DNA from: Clostridiales bacterium
GTDB taxonomy: Bacteria; Bacillota; Clostridia; Christensenellales; UBA1242
Length of the DNA stretch: 64,000 bases
NCBI GenBank assembly: GCA_015055815.1
Contig: SVHM01000001.1
Span: 357,774-421,773, forward strand
Direction of reading: 5' to 3'
The notes beneath the pieces are model-generated. The model ran no database searches and had not been told where the DNA came from. It saw only the letters and a list, made by a program, of their open reading frames with translations. This document shows, piece by piece, positions 17,803 through 26,879 of this stretch. The number at the start of each line of letters is the position of its first letter. Position 1 is the first letter of the stretch. The translations under genes were made by a program, and so were the position numbers.

Positions 17803-18750
17803 TTATAATTTTTCCAAAATTCTTAGTTTTGCACTACTACTTCTTTTATTTATTTCCAATTCTTCTTTTGTAGATACTATTGGTTTTCTATTTACCAAAA
17901 AACCATCCGCCTTATGATTACAAACACAAACAGGAATTGATTTATCACAAATACAATCGGTTACCCTTTCTTTAAATACATTTTTGACAATCCTATCTTC
18001 CAATGAATGAAAAGTAATTATTGCAATTCTTCCCGATTTCCCAAGTAAATCTATCATCTTATGAATTGCTGAGTCTAATCCTTCCAACTCCCCATTAACT
18101 TCTATCCTTATAGCTTGAAATGTTTTCTTAGCAACACTTCCTTTTGTTTTAGCCGACTTTGGATATGCCGACTCAATTATTTCCACCAATTCCCCAGTAC
18201 TTTCAATAGGTTTTAATTCACGTCTTTCAATTATCTTATTAACTATCAATTTAGCGAAGTTTTCTTCACCATAATCATATAGTATTTTAAGTAATTTTTC
18301 TTTTGGATAAGTATTAACAACTACACTTGCATTAAGACTACTATCTCTATCCATTCTCATGTCAAGAGCTCCATCAAATCTATAAGAAAATCCCCTTTCC
18401 GCAGTGTCTATTTGATAACTACTTACACCTAAATCAAGTAAAATTCCATCAACCTTATCAATTCCCATCTCTTTAATAACTTCATACATATTTTTAAAAT
18501 CACTTTTAACAAATATGACTTTATCTCCGAAATGTTTTAATTTTTCCTTAGTTGAATTAAGCGCATCATTATCTTTATCAAAAGCAATAAGTTTACCCGT
18601 CGTAAGACGTTTTAAAATCTCACCGCTATGACCACCACCACCTAAAGTTCCATCTACATAAATTCCGTCAGGCTTTATATTAAGACCATCCAAACATTCA
18701 TTCAACAAAACGGGAGTGTGTTTAAAATTATTTTCAAATGTTTTTTCCAT
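17803..18750 (-). CDS. rsmH: 16S rRNA (cytosine1402-N4)-methyltransferase RsmH
   Basis: This enzyme methylates C1402 of 16S rRNA in the ribosomal P site using S-adenosylmethionine. The full-length 315 residues contain HTPVLLNECLDGL at the start, the SAM-binding motif VDGTLGGGGHSGEIL (about 33-47), DGILLDLGVSSYQID, and RIAIITFHSLEDRIVKN, all signatures of RsmH (formerly MraW). It is first gene of the rsmH-ftsL-PBP unit. AAGGAG lies before the ATG and the promoter is at 18883-18910. mraZ, which normally precedes it, is absent. Confidence 0.97.
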   Translation of the reverse strand: MEKTFENNFKHTPVLLNECLDGLNIKPDGIYVDGTLGGGGHSGEILKRLTTGKLIAFDKDNDALNSTKEKLKHFGDKVIFVKSDFKNMYEVIKEMGIDKVDGILLDLGVSSYQIDTAERGFSYRFDGALDMRMDRDSSLNASVVVNTYPKEKLLKILYDYGEENFAKLIVNKIIERRELKPIESTGELVEIIESAYPKSAKTKGSVAKKTFQAIRIEVNGELEGLDSAIHKMIDLLGKSGRIAIITFHSLEDRIVKNVFKERVTDCICDKSIPVCVCNHKADGFLVNRKPIVSTKEELEINKRSSSAKLRILEKL

Positions 18751-18882
18751 TTAATCACTCCTTCTTTTTTACCCTTAAGCAACACACTCACAATCTTATG
18801 AATAAAAAATCAATAATTTCAAAGAGTATTCACTGGCTTGTATTATTATTTGCAAAATAATCATCAACTCTTTATGTTTATA

Positions 18883-18910
18883 ATTATACAATATTCATGC
18901 AATTTTTCAA
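18883..18910 (-). promoter_or_regulatory. Promoter of rsmH-ftsL-PBP
   Basis: On the minus strand TTGAAA (18905-18910), 16 bp, then TATAAT (18883-18888), about 130 bases before rsmH. A pair of AAAGAGT/ACTCTTT inverted arms lies between promoter and gene (about 18829-18873) and could act on the leader. Confidence 0.65.
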
Positions 18911-18968
18911 AATGAATTAAAGATAGATTTGAAAATTTATACTCTTTTTTTGCATATTTAATCACAAG

Positions 18969-18988
18969 TTATCCACAGTTGTGAATAA
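18969..18988. promoter_or_regulatory. Palindromic pair of DnaA-box-like sites
   Basis: TTATCCACA (18969-18977, plus strand) and TTATTCACA (18980-18988, minus strand) face each other across 2 bp. Both match the DnaA box consensus. They lie upstream of the rsmH promoter in a 470-bp gene-free, AT-rich stretch. No dnaA, dnaN or gidA is nearby, so this is not presented as oriC. The remainder of 18989-19185 shows nothing recognisable. Confidence 0.4.
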
Positions 18989-19185
18989 CTTTTTGACTTT
19001 TATATATTCTATTTTTCGCCTATTTTCCATACACTTTTTAACACCAATAAAACATACGTTTGAACAATGTGTAAATATTTATTCATTTTTATATTTTTAT
19101 AACGAATTTATAAAATTAATAAAAATTCATACATTTTGTTTATTGATTAGTTATTACAAATTTATACTATCTTGAATAAATATTA

Positions 19186-19218
19186 AAAAATCTCAACATC
19201 AAAAATGTTGAGATTTTT
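19186..19218 (-). terminator. Intrinsic terminator after the phosphoesterase gene
   Basis: Strong hairpin AAAAATCTCAACAT / ATGTTGAGATTTTT with T-rich flank on the minus strand, directly after the stop codon at 19220. Confidence 0.85.
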
Positions 19219-19219
19219 A

Positions 19220-19915
19220 TTAAAATATTCTAATTAGTTTATTTTCAACCAAATCACAAGAAGTTAAATAATAATTAATATCATTTTTTATAAGTTTACT
19301 CGCTTGGTTTCTATCATAATTATGCAAATGTCCAAAAACAACCGCATCTACACCATATTTTTCAAATAGTTTTGTCATTTCACTATCTTCCCCTTTGTGA
19401 TTATAAGGTGGAAAGTGTGTCATAACAATCATTTTTTCATCATTTTGCCTTAATGTATACATTGTTTGCAAAGAAAGTTCCATTCTTATCAACTCTCTTT
19501 TGTAAATCTTGTCATCATCTTCTTTAAATTCAGTGCTATCAGGAAGCAACCACCCCCTACTACCACCAATTATATAATTACCTATTTTTATAGCATCGTT
19601 TTGAATAGCAAAAGTGTTATTAAATAAACATTTTCTAACATTACCGATAGAGTTCCACCAATAATCATGGTTGCCCTTAATAATTATTTTTATGCCTTTT
19701 AAATTACAAATAATATCGAGGTCGGGTTTTGCTTCAGCAAGTCTCATAGCCCATGAAATATCACCCGAAATTAATACAATATCTTCATCAGACACTTTTT
19801 CATTCCAGTCAGCAATTATTTTCTCCCAATACCCTTCCCATGCGGGTCCAAAAATATCCATTGGCTTTGGATTATTAATACTCAAATGCAAATCGCTTAT
19901 AGCAAAAACTTTCAT
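19220..19915 (-). CDS. Calcineurin-like metallophosphoesterase
   Basis: Cytoplasmic dinuclear-metal phosphoesterase of 231 residues. The complete motif set is present: ISDLHL (about 6-11), LISGDISWAM (about 48), IKGNHDYWW (about 78), MTHFPPYN (about 161) and FGHLHNY (about 194). The WxxKIxxDWNEKV segment and overall length fit the YkuE/MPPED-like group. The substrate is unknown. It is a single gene with its own terminator between rsmH and the Cys-rich protein. Confidence 0.9.
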   Translation of the reverse strand: MKVFAISDLHLSINNPKPMDIFGPAWEGYWEKIIADWNEKVSDEDIVLISGDISWAMRLAEAKPDLDIICNLKGIKIIIKGNHDYWWNSIGNVRKCLFNNTFAIQNDAIKIGNYIIGGSRGWLLPDSTEFKEDDDKIYKRELIRMELSLQTMYTLRQNDEKMIVMTHFPPYNHKGEDSEMTKLFEKYGVDAVVFGHLHNYDRNQASKLIKNDINYYLTSCDLVENKLIRIF

Positions 19916-19992
19916 AATTTCTCCTATGTATATTTTATCAAATTAATTAATACAATTCAACTAAATTTCCCATCTTCTTATAACACCAAAAA

Positions 19993-20024
19993 AACAAAGC
20001 CAAAATTAAAAAACTGGCTTTGTT
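19993..20024 (-). terminator. Intrinsic terminator after the Cys-rich protein gene
   Basis: Hairpin AACAAAGCCA / TGGCTTTGTT with A-rich (T on the minus strand) flank, about 30 bases after the stop codon. Confidence 0.8.
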
Positions 20025-20053
20025 AAAACTTATTTTAAAAAATTGTATAGTAA

Positions 20054-20719
20054 TTAGTTATTTATATTACTTGGACAAACTGCCTGTTGAGACGGATAAA
20101 GTGGCAAATCAAAGAAAGCCGAACACACATCTTGCGTAAAATCTTGACAAGGTGGAATTTGACAATATCCATATGTAGGAATAAGAAGTTCAGCATCAAC
20201 AACCACCCTAATAATAAGTGTTACACAAGTATCTATTGTAAATGTATTATCAGATACATATGTACCACCCGCACATATTGCATTTGCAAAGGCAGTCACT
20301 TGATATGGTATTATAGATGGTTGCGGAACATATAAAACAACATCAACAGGCATTGACATTGTACCAGTACCTTCACCGGCAACACCATTAGCATCAGTAT
20401 AACTCACAGTAATTGGAATTGTAACATCCCCGCTTACCCTAGCAAAACAAGGTCTATCATCAAACCTATCTACAATTAAGTTTTCAATTGTAACATCATT
20501 TGTCTGCGTTGAGCATCCCACAAAAGTAAGTGGAAGTACTGGATCAGCCGGAGTTAAAGTATCAAGTGTAATAGTTACATTCTCCATTTGCATTTGCTTC
20601 ATGCAAGCATCAAAAACCTTTCTCGTTTGTATACATGCCTTTTCGCATAAACCGTTAAGCGGATTACCCGTTATAGGTCCTGGATTACAACCTTGTCTAT
20701 TTCCGGAAAAAAACGACAT
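20054..20719 (-). CDS. Cys-rich, putative spore-associated protein
   Basis: Protein of 221 residues without signal peptide, with 12 or so cysteines. The N-terminus has GLCEKACIQTRKVFDACMKQ and the C-terminus has GYCQIPPCQDFTQDVC. The middle is a beta-rich segment of hydrophobic/threonine strands (VTIPITVSYTDANG, TLIIRVVVDAELLIP). I do not recognise a named family with certainty, though the pattern resembles clostridial spore-coat-like proteins. The gene has a perfect AGGAGGT, its own terminator, and a promoter candidate matching the sigma-E consensus (20737-20766). This supports mother-cell expression during sporulation. The function is inferred only from that. Confidence 0.6.
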   Translation of the reverse strand: MSFFSGNRQGCNPGPITGNPLNGLCEKACIQTRKVFDACMKQMQMENVTITLDTLTPADPVLPLTFVGCSTQTNDVTIENLIVDRFDDRPCFARVSGDVTIPITVSYTDANGVAGEGTGTMSMPVDVVLYVPQPSIIPYQVTAFANAICAGGTYVSDNTFTIDTCVTLIIRVVVDAELLIPTYGYCQIPPCQDFTQDVCSAFFDLPLYPSQQAVCPSNINN

Positions 20720-20736
20720 AAAATTACCTCCTAAAG

Positions 20737-20766
20737 ATTGTATGATAATTTATATGAAAATAAGAC
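20737..20766 (-). promoter_or_regulatory. Candidate sigma-E (mother-cell) promoter
   Basis: Minus strand: GTCTTATT (20759-20766), exactly 14 bp, then CATACAAT (20737-20744), about 17 bases before the ATG. The Bacillus sigma-E consensus is roughly GTCATATT-N14-CATACANT, so one base in the -35 differs. No competing sigma-A promoter is better. Confidence 0.6.
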
Positions 20767-20845
20767 AAATATTGTTACAACAAAAACAAAAAAAATTCAA
20801 TTTTAAGTATTATGCATATTTTTAAAAATTAGCTTAGTTTACAAA

Positions 20846-20875
20846 AAAATAATGATTATTCAAAATCATTATTTT
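20846..20875 (-). terminator. Intrinsic terminator of the tig-clpP-clpX-engB unit
   Basis: Hairpin AAAATAATGAT / ATCATTATTTT followed by T-rich sequence on the minus strand. It overlaps the last codons of engB. Confidence 0.7.
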
Positions 20876-21461
20876 CACTTAAAAACTGATCTAATTTATT
20901 TAGTATTTCAAGCCTGCCATAACCAGTATCACCACTTGACGGAAATACATTATCTTTACCAACACCTAAATAATTTGCAATTTTAACCATTTGCGGTTTA
21001 ACTTGACTTTTGCCAAACTTATCACACTTTGTAGCAATTATAATAAACGGGATTTGATAGTAATTAAGAAACTTAAGCATTTGCTTGTCTTGAGCAGTTG
21101 GCTCATATCTACTATCAACAAGCATACACACACATTTTAATTGTTCATTTTCAATTAAATATGGCTCTATCATTCCCTGCCAACCATCAACTTCTTTTTT
21201 ACTCGCTTTTGCATATCCATACCCCGGCAAATCAACAAAGTAAACATCTTCATTTGCTTGGAAGTAATTTATAAGCCTAGTTCTTCCAGGAGTTGAACTG
21301 GTTTTAGCAAGCTTATTATGTTTAAGTAGCATATTTATAAGCGAGCTTTTACCAACATTACTTCTACCAACAAAAGCAACTTGGTGTTTTTCATCTACAA
21401 TCATTTTTCTACTATCTGCCACACTAGTAATAAATTTTACATTTTTTATTTCCATAAACAC
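20856..21461 (-). CDS. engB: Ribosome biogenesis GTP-binding protein EngB/YsxC
   Basis: TRAFAC GTPase needed for 50S subunit assembly. The 201 residues contain G1 GRSNVGKSSL (about 32-41), the G2 region TPGRTRLINYF, G3 DLPGYGYA (about 77), G4 TKCDKF (about 143) and a G5-like PSSGDTGYG. It lies 7 bp after clpX. The engB-clpX-tig arrangement is common in Firmicutes and places it in a ribosome/protein-quality operon. Identification is firm. Confidence 0.96.
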   Translation of the reverse strand: MFMEIKNVKFITSVADSRKMIVDEKHQVAFVGRSNVGKSSLINMLLKHNKLAKTSSTPGRTRLINYFQANEDVYFVDLPGYGYAKASKKEVDGWQGMIEPYLIENEQLKCVCMLVDSRYEPTAQDKQMLKFLNYYQIPFIIIATKCDKFGKSQVKPQMVKIANYLGVGKDNVFPSSGDTGYGRLEILNKLDQFLSENNDFE

Positions 21462-21468
21462 CCTATTT

Positions 21469-22761
21469 TTAAGCAGTTTTTTCTTCAGTTTCTTTTACTT
21501 CTTCTTTCTTTGATTTTTTCCTTTCTATTATAGGTGAATGACTATCAACCGTCTTTTCATCAACAACAACTTTCGATATAGTCCTATCATCTGGGGTGAT
21601 AAACATTATATCAAGCATCACATCTTCCATAATAGTCCTAAGACCCCTAGCACCCGTCTTTAATTTCATAGCTTTCTTAGCAACCTTTTGAATAGCTTCG
21701 TTTTTCACTTCTAAATCAACACCATCAATTTTAAACATTGTCTTATATTGCTTAACAAGAGCATTTTTTGGCTCTGTCATAATTTTAACAAGTGCTTCTT
21801 CAGTTAGTTCATCTAGCCCCACAACAATTGGAAGACGTCCAACAAATTCAGGTATTAAGCCATATTTAATTAAATCTTGTGGTTGAATATCTTTGATAAG
21901 TTCACTGTTTTTCTTTTCAATTGCATTATCTTCAAGAGTAAATCCTAGAGTTGACTTATTCGTTCTTTTCTCAATAATTTTATCAAGTCCTACAAAAGCA
22001 CCACCACAAATAAACAATATATTTTTTGTATCTATTTGAAGAAGTTCTTGTTGCGGATGTTTTCTACCACCTTGTGGCGGAACATTGGCAACTGTACTTT
22101 CTATTATTTTAAGAAGTGCTTGTTGCACTCCTTCACCACTAACATCTCTTGTAATGCTTGGATTTTCAGACTTTCTAGTAATTTTATCTATCTCATCAAT
22201 ATAGATAATCCCTTGTTCCGCTTTTTTGATATCACCATTTGCATTTTGGATAAGTTTCAAAAGAATATTTTCTACATCTTCTCCAACATAACCAGCTTCT
22301 GTAAGTGTAGTCGCATCGGCAGTAGCAAATGGAACTTTCAAAATTTTCGCCAAAATTCTAGCAAGCATTGTTTTTCCACTACCAGTAGGACCAATTAATA
22401 AAACATTACTTTTATCAAGGTCAAGAGCTTCATTTTTGTTTTTATCGTCTTTTTTAATATCAATATTATAATTAACCCTTTTGTAGTGATTATATACAGC
22501 AACACTTAGTACTCTTTTCGCTTCATCTTGACCAACCACATATTCATCAAGCATTTTTTTAAGTTTACTAGGTGTAGGAAGTTCAATTTTTTCCTGACCT
22601 TCCAACCTTTTTGTTTTTGCAATCATTTCAGTACAAATAGAAACACAATCTTCACAAATAAATGATGACCCGTCTGGGCTAGTAATCATATTTTTTGTTT
22701 CAAGTTGATTTCTTCCGCAAAAAGAACATTCCATAATAATTTTATTAATATCTCTATCCAT
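21469..22761 (-). CDS. clpX: ATP-dependent Clp protease ATP-binding subunit ClpX
   Basis: AAA+ unfoldase feeding substrates, including SsrA-tagged proteins from the tmRNA system in this window, to ClpP. The full-length 430 residues comprise an N-terminal zinc-binding domain with Cys12, Cys15, Cys36 and Cys39, and Walker A GPTGSGKT (124-131). The pore loop is AGYVGED, Walker B is [10 protein letters not shown], and the [11 protein letters not shown] segment corresponds to the RKH loop region. The sensor segment is [18 protein letters not shown]. It has a charged C-terminal tail rich in Lys/Glu. It lies 68 bp after clpP. Confidence 0.97.
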   Translation of the reverse strand: MDRDINKIIMECSFCGRNQLETKNMITSPDGSSFICEDCVSICTEMIAKTKRLEGQEKIELPTPSKLKKMLDEYVVGQDEAKRVLSVAVYNHYKRVNYNIDIKKDDKNKNEALDLDKSNVLLIGPTGSGKTMLARILAKILKVPFATADATTLTEAGYVGEDVENILLKLIQNANGDIKKAEQGIIYIDEIDKITRKSENPSITRDVSGEGVQQALLKIIESTVANVPPQGGRKHPQQELLQIDTKNILFICGGAFVGLDKIIEKRTNKSTLGFTLEDNAIEKKNSELIKDIQPQDLIKYGLIPEFVGRLPIVVGLDELTEEALVKIMTEPKNALVKQYKTMFKIDGVDLEVKNEAIQKVAKKAMKLKTGARGLRTIMEDVMLDIMFITPDDRTISKVVVDEKTVDSHSPIIERKKSKKEEVKETEEKTA

Positions 22762-22829
22762 TAAAACTCCTAATATAAAAAGTACTATGCTTTTTATTTA
22801 CTTATTTGCATAGTACTAACTTTTGACAT

Positions 22830-23411
22830 TTATTTAGTTCTGCTGATAACCTTATCAACTAAACCATATGCCACAGCTTCATCTGAAGACATGTAATAAT
22901 CTCTATCTACATCTTTTGAAACTTTCTCTATATCTTGACCTGTATTTTTAGATAACATTTCAATCATTTTTTTCTTTGTATTAATAATATGCTTAGCAGT
23001 AATTTCAATGTCGCTAGCTTGACCTTGAGCTCCGCCTAATGGCTGATGTATCATTACTTCACTATTAGGCAAACAAAATCTTTTTCCTTTAGTTCCCGCA
23101 GCAAGCAAGAATGCACCCATTGACGCAGCAAGCCCTACACAAATAGTTGAAACATCACATTTAACATACTGCATAGTGTCATAAATTGCCATCCCCGCAG
23201 TAACACTTCCGCCCGGGCTGTTAATATAAACACAGATATCTTTATCAGGATTTTTAGCTTCTAGGTAAATAAGTTCAGCTACCACAGTATTGGCAACCGC
23301 ATCATCAATTTCTCCAGAGATAAAAACTATTCTATCTTCAAGAAGTCTAGAATAAATATCATAACTTCTTTCCCCCGAACTAGTTTGGTCTACAACATAA
23401 GGAACTAACAT
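22830..23411 (-). CDS. clpP: ATP-dependent Clp protease proteolytic subunit ClpP
   Basis: Self-compartmentalised serine protease working with ClpX. The 193 residues carry the catalytic triad Ser97 (GLAASMGA), His122 ([11 protein letters not shown]) and an Asp near 171 (DVDRDYYMS). The N-terminus [21 protein letters not shown] is typical of processed ClpP. It lies between tig (12 bp upstream) and clpX, forming the tig-clpP-clpX-engB series. Confidence 0.97.
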   Translation of the reverse strand: MLVPYVVDQTSSGERSYDIYSRLLEDRIVFISGEIDDAVANTVVAELIYLEAKNPDKDICVYINSPGGSVTAGMAIYDTMQYVKCDVSTICVGLAASMGAFLLAAGTKGKRFCLPNSEVMIHQPLGGAQGQASDIEITAKHIINTKKKMIEMLSKNTGQDIEKVSKDVDRDYYMSSDEAVAYGLVDKVISRTK

Positions 23412-23423
23412 TATTTCACTCCA

Positions 23424-24701
23424 TTATTTATTATTTTCTACTAAGAAATCTAGTAATTTAGTCATTAGTAATTCATTTTTGATATAGTTTAATCTTTCAT
23501 CTGTTAGAGTTGATTTATACTCTTCCAATGATTTATTTACTTTTTTAGCAATATTTTCTACATATTTATCAATATCTTTATCAGTTACGTCAATTTTCTC
23601 TGCATTCAATATTTCTTGAAGAGCAAGTCTAATTTTAACACTCTTTACAGCATCTTCTTTTCTTTCTTCTCTAATCTCATCAACAGTCTTGCCAATATAC
23701 TCAGCATAAGCTTCCAATGAAGCACCTTGATACATTAGTCTATATTCCATATCTTGCATAAGTGCATCAAGTTCTCTCTTAGCCAAAAGTTCAGGAACAT
23801 CACACTCAACACCTTCAACAATTTTATTGATGATTTCATTTTGTGTTTTTATTTTAGCATCTTCTTTTGCATGTTCACCAAGATGTTCTTTAATATGCTT
23901 TTTGTATTCGTCAAGAGTTTCAAATTCACTTACGTTACTTGCAAACTCATCATTAATTTCTGGTAATTCTTTTACTTTAACAGCATTTACTTTTACTTCA
24001 AATTTAGCAGGCTTACCAGCAAGATTTTCCGCACCATATTTTTCAGGGAATTTAACCATAACATCTTTTGTATCCCCAGTTTTTAAACCAACTAATTGGT
24101 CTTCAAAAGTATCAATAAAACTATGGCTTCCAATTTCTAAATCATATCCTTCAGCTGTGCCACCTTCAAAATACTCACCATCAATACTACCCTTGAAATC
24201 GATATTTGCAACATCACCATTTTCAATTGCGCCATCTTTTTCTACAAGTCTAGTATTTTGATTTTGAACTCTTTTTAATTCAATCTCTACATCTTTATCA
24301 GTTACTTCTTCAGGATTTACATTAACTTTAAGTCCAGTATACTTACCCAATTTAACTTCTGGCATAACAGGAATTTCAGCTACAATTGTAATACCATTCT
24401 CATCAAATTTATCAACTCTGATTTCTGGCCCATCAATTGGAGTAAATGATTTATCTGTATCAAGAATTTCAATATAAACTTTATTAAAGCCATCAGCAAT
24501 AGCGTCTGAGAAAAATACTTCAAAGCCATATGCTTTTTCAATCATTTTTCTAGGAGCTTTTCCTGCCCTGAAACCTTCAACTTTGTATTTACCTTTATTC
24601 TTATTATATGCTTCATCAACCCAAGCTTCCCATTCATCCTTGTTAAGTTCAAGAGTTAATTGCATATTTTTATTTTCTAATTTTTTTAAATCTTTTTTCA
24701 T
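23424..24701 (-). CDS. tig: Trigger factor (ribosome-associated chaperone and prolyl isomerase)
   Basis: Folds nascent chains at the ribosome exit. The 425 residues contain the N-terminal ribosome-binding domain with signature EGFRAGKAPRKMIEKAYG (about 42-59), the FKBP-type PPIase domain (about 150-240, NGDVANIDFKGSIDGEYFEG), and a long helical C-terminal chaperone domain. A strong promoter precedes it at 24740-24768. It is first gene of the tig-clpP-clpX-engB series. Confidence 0.97.
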   Translation of the reverse strand: MKKDLKKLENKNMQLTLELNKDEWEAWVDEAYNKNKGKYKVEGFRAGKAPRKMIEKAYGFEVFFSDAIADGFNKVYIEILDTDKSFTPIDGPEIRVDKFDENGITIVAEIPVMPEVKLGKYTGLKVNVNPEEVTDKDVEIELKRVQNQNTRLVEKDGAIENGDVANIDFKGSIDGEYFEGGTAEGYDLEIGSHSFIDTFEDQLVGLKTGDTKDVMVKFPEKYGAENLAGKPAKFEVKVNAVKVKELPEINDEFASNVSEFETLDEYKKHIKEHLGEHAKEDAKIKTQNEIINKIVEGVECDVPELLAKRELDALMQDMEYRLMYQGASLEAYAEYIGKTVDEIREERKEDAVKSVKIRLALQEILNAEKIDVTDKDIDKYVENIAKKVNKSLEEYKSTLTDERLNYIKNELLMTKLLDFLVENNK

Positions 24702-24739
24702 TATTTGTCTCCTTCAAAAACTTTTACATTCGTAAAAAC

Positions 24740-24768
24740 ATTATATCACAATAAGCATATAAAATCAA
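24740..24768 (-). promoter_or_regulatory. Promoter of tig-clpP-clpX-engB
   Basis: Minus strand TTGATT (24763-24768), 17 bp, TATAAT (24740-24745), some 40 bases before the tig start, which has GAAGGAGA. Sigma-A type. Confidence 0.75.
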
Positions 24769-24788
24769 CTGGCTAAATGTCATATTTT

Positions 24789-25142
24789 TTAAATAATAGC
24801 ACAAATAGTTACGTAAATAAACGTAACACCCAAAACAATCATCATACTCCCTTTAAATTTGGCATTTCGTATATCCGATAAATGTTTTTTCTTTAAATAA
24901 TTCAATTGCTCGGGCGTATAAGGAAGTTTCTCTTGTAAACTAAAATTCGACCTTATTTTTTTTATATCCACAAGTACTTTAATACCCCACGCAACAAAGA
25001 AAACACTTTCTAAAAGCAAAAACAGAATATTAAAAACAATACTCAATACCCAAAACGCAAGACAAAGAACAGCAAGCGACTGTAATACTGTAGCAAAAAT
25101 ATTAAATTTATCACTAAAAAACTTTTTTATTTTTTCTCTCAT
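24789..25142 (-). CDS. Small membrane protein of unknown function (117 residues)
   Basis: No family is recognised. Three hydrophobic segments are visible (about 15-35, 38-57 and 93-115), with a basic soluble loop between the second and third (KKIRSNFSLQEKLPYTPEQL). It follows the 87-residue membrane protein gene by 4 bp at the end of the lspA-rluD series, so the two probably act together or are simply co-transcribed. Confidence 0.6.
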   Translation of the reverse strand: MREKIKKFFSDKFNIFATVLQSLAVLCLAFWVLSIVFNILFLLLESVFFVAWGIKVLVDIKKIRSNFSLQEKLPYTPEQLNYLKKKHLSDIRNAKFKGSMMIVLGVTFIYVTICAII

Positions 25143-25146
25143 TTTT

Positions 25147-25410
25147 TCATCTCAAAATTAAAAGTAATACAATTATAACTACGCAAATTATCCAAATTAT
25201 ATAATAAACCAACTTTCTTTTATAAGCAACATAAAAGAATGCCGAAATTGTAGTAAGTGAATAAGCTATCACTTCAGCAATCGTTCTAAAAACTGTTGAT
25301 ATTGAGCCTATTTTACTAAGCACCAAAGACACAGCAATTGATACCGTTGCTATAAATGATAAAAAATTCATTATACCTTTCCACGACCATTTTGACGAAA
25401 CACTATTCAT
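25147..25410 (-). CDS. Small membrane protein of unknown function (87 residues)
   Basis: Three hydrophobic segments (about 12-28, 35-60 and 67-86) occupy nearly the entire length. No family is recognised. The start overlaps the 3' end of rluD by 8 bases, indicating translational coupling with lspA and rluD. Confidence 0.6.
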   Translation of the reverse strand: MNSVSSKWSWKGIMNFLSFIATVSIAVSLVLSKIGSISTVFRTIAEVIAYSLTTISAFFYVAYKRKLVYYIIWIICVVIIVLLLILR

Positions 25411-26308
25411 GATTAATCTCCAATCTCAAAGATTTTAACACTCTCTCAAAATACTCAGGTAATTCACTTTCAAAAACCATTTCTTTATTAGTTGTAGGAT
25501 GCCTAAGTATTAATTTTTTCGCATGTAACAACTGCCCATCAAGTTTGAATTTGCAAGTACTATTATTATATAGTTTATCTCCAACAATTGGATGATGCAT
25601 GTATGCAGAGTGCACCCTTATTTGATGCGTTCTTCCCGTCTTTAATTCAAACTCTATAAGCGTATAATTTTTAAATACTTCCAAAACTCTATAAATGGTA
25701 TGTGCAACTTTTCCTTCACTTAAAACAGCCATTTTTAGTCTATTTTTTTTATCTCTTCCAAAGTTAGTAATGATTTCCCCATCACTTTTAACAATTCCAT
25801 CCACCAAAGCCCAGTATATTCTTCTACAATCTTTCTTTGCAATCTGTTCACTTAAAGAAACATGAGAATTGTCATTTTTAGCAACAACTATAAGCCCACT
25901 TGTATCTTTATCAAGTCTATGCACAATGCCCGGCCTTATAACACCATTAATACTACTTAAGTTGCCAATCTTATGCATCAAAGCATTAACAAGTGTCCCA
26001 TCATAATTTTTAACCGCAGGATGAACAACCATTCCTTGACTTTTATTAACAACAACCATGTCATCATCTTCATAAACAATATCAATAGGAATGTCTTGTG
26101 GTGTAGCATTAACTACTTTTTCAATTATCTCTCCCACTTCAATATTATCTGTTTTCTTTAATGAATATCCCGCTTTTACAGTCTCACCATTAACCGTTAC
26201 AACACCATCTTCTATCCAGTGCTTTATATGAGAACGTGTCTTATCTGGGTATTTTTCTTGCAAAAACTTATCAAGCCTACAACCTATAAATTCACTATTT
26301 ACTTCCAT
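25403..26308 (-). CDS. rluD: 23S rRNA pseudouridine synthase, RluD type
   Basis: Converts uridines of 23S rRNA to pseudouridine. The 301 residues comprise an N-terminal S4 RNA-binding domain (about 1-65, RLDKFLQEKYPDKTRSHIKH). The catalytic domain has the active-site aspartate in GIVHRLDKDTSGLIVVAK and the signature GRTHQIRVHSAYMHHPIVGD. It overlaps lspA by 14 bases. The lspA-rluD pair is a very common bacterial arrangement. A second RluA-family enzyme without an S4 domain lies at 29957-30649. Confidence 0.94.
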   Translation of the reverse strand: MEVNSEFIGCRLDKFLQEKYPDKTRSHIKHWIEDGVVTVNGETVKAGYSLKKTDNIEVGEIIEKVVNATPQDIPIDIVYEDDDMVVVNKSQGMVVHPAVKNYDGTLVNALMHKIGNLSSINGVIRPGIVHRLDKDTSGLIVVAKNDNSHVSLSEQIAKKDCRRIYWALVDGIVKSDGEIITNFGRDKKNRLKMAVLSEGKVAHTIYRVLEVFKNYTLIEFELKTGRTHQIRVHSAYMHHPIVGDKLYNNSTCKFKLDGQLLHAKKLILRHPTTNKEMVFESELPEYFERVLKSLRLEINHE

Positions 26309-26792
26309 TCTGCCCCTTCCCTTTTTTACATTCTTTTATTAAAGACAATAGTAAATTTACAGCAAATAAAACAACACCGACAGTAACCCATAAATCTGCA
26401 ATATTAAATACAAACGAGAATAACCTAATTGAAATAAAGTCTCTTACATATCCTAAAAATATTCTATCTATCAAATTACCAATAGCACCCGAAACTATAA
26501 ACGACACACCCAAAACATATAGCCAATTATCTTCATGGTTAAAATAATCGTAAACTAAAATACCAACTATGAATACACTTGAAAAAATTGCTAGTGGTAC
26601 AACACTACCACTAAACATACCATACGCAGCCCCCGTATTTTCTAAATATGTAAAATAGAAAAAGTTGTTAATAACCGTAACATCTTCACGTGGGGTAGCA
26701 AAAAGATTAGCAAAAATTATTTTGGTAATTATATCAACCAAAACACCAACACTAATTACTATTAATTTTAAAAAGTATTTTCTCTTTCTCAC
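26295..26792 (-). CDS. lspA: Lipoprotein signal peptidase LspA
   Basis: Membrane aspartic peptidase cleaving the signal peptide of lipid-modified prolipoproteins. The 165 residues have four membrane segments. The catalytic aspartates are likely Asp118 (YVRDFIS) and Asp133 (FNIADLW), with the conserved FYFTYLENTGAAYGMF and GAIGNLIDRI segments. It would process the lipoproteins encoded at 30677, 61742 and probably ZnuA. Its 3' end overlaps rluD. Confidence 0.95.
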   Translation of the reverse strand: MRKRKYFLKLIVISVGVLVDIITKIIFANLFATPREDVTVINNFFYFTYLENTGAAYGMFSGSVVPLAIFSSVFIVGILVYDYFNHEDNWLYVLGVSFIVSGAIGNLIDRIFLGYVRDFISIRLFSFVFNIADLWVTVGVVLFAVNLLLSLIKECKKGKGQNGSK

Positions 26793-26879
26793 ATGCTAAT
26801 TATATAACAATTATCAATTTTATTCAATCAAAAATGGGAATAATTATTTGAGATGTCATAATTAGACATAAATTGCAAA

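Noticed and set aside
18751..19185. Chromosomal replication origin
   Set aside because: Only one pair of DnaA-like boxes is present, and no dnaA, dnaN, rnpA or gidA genes are nearby.
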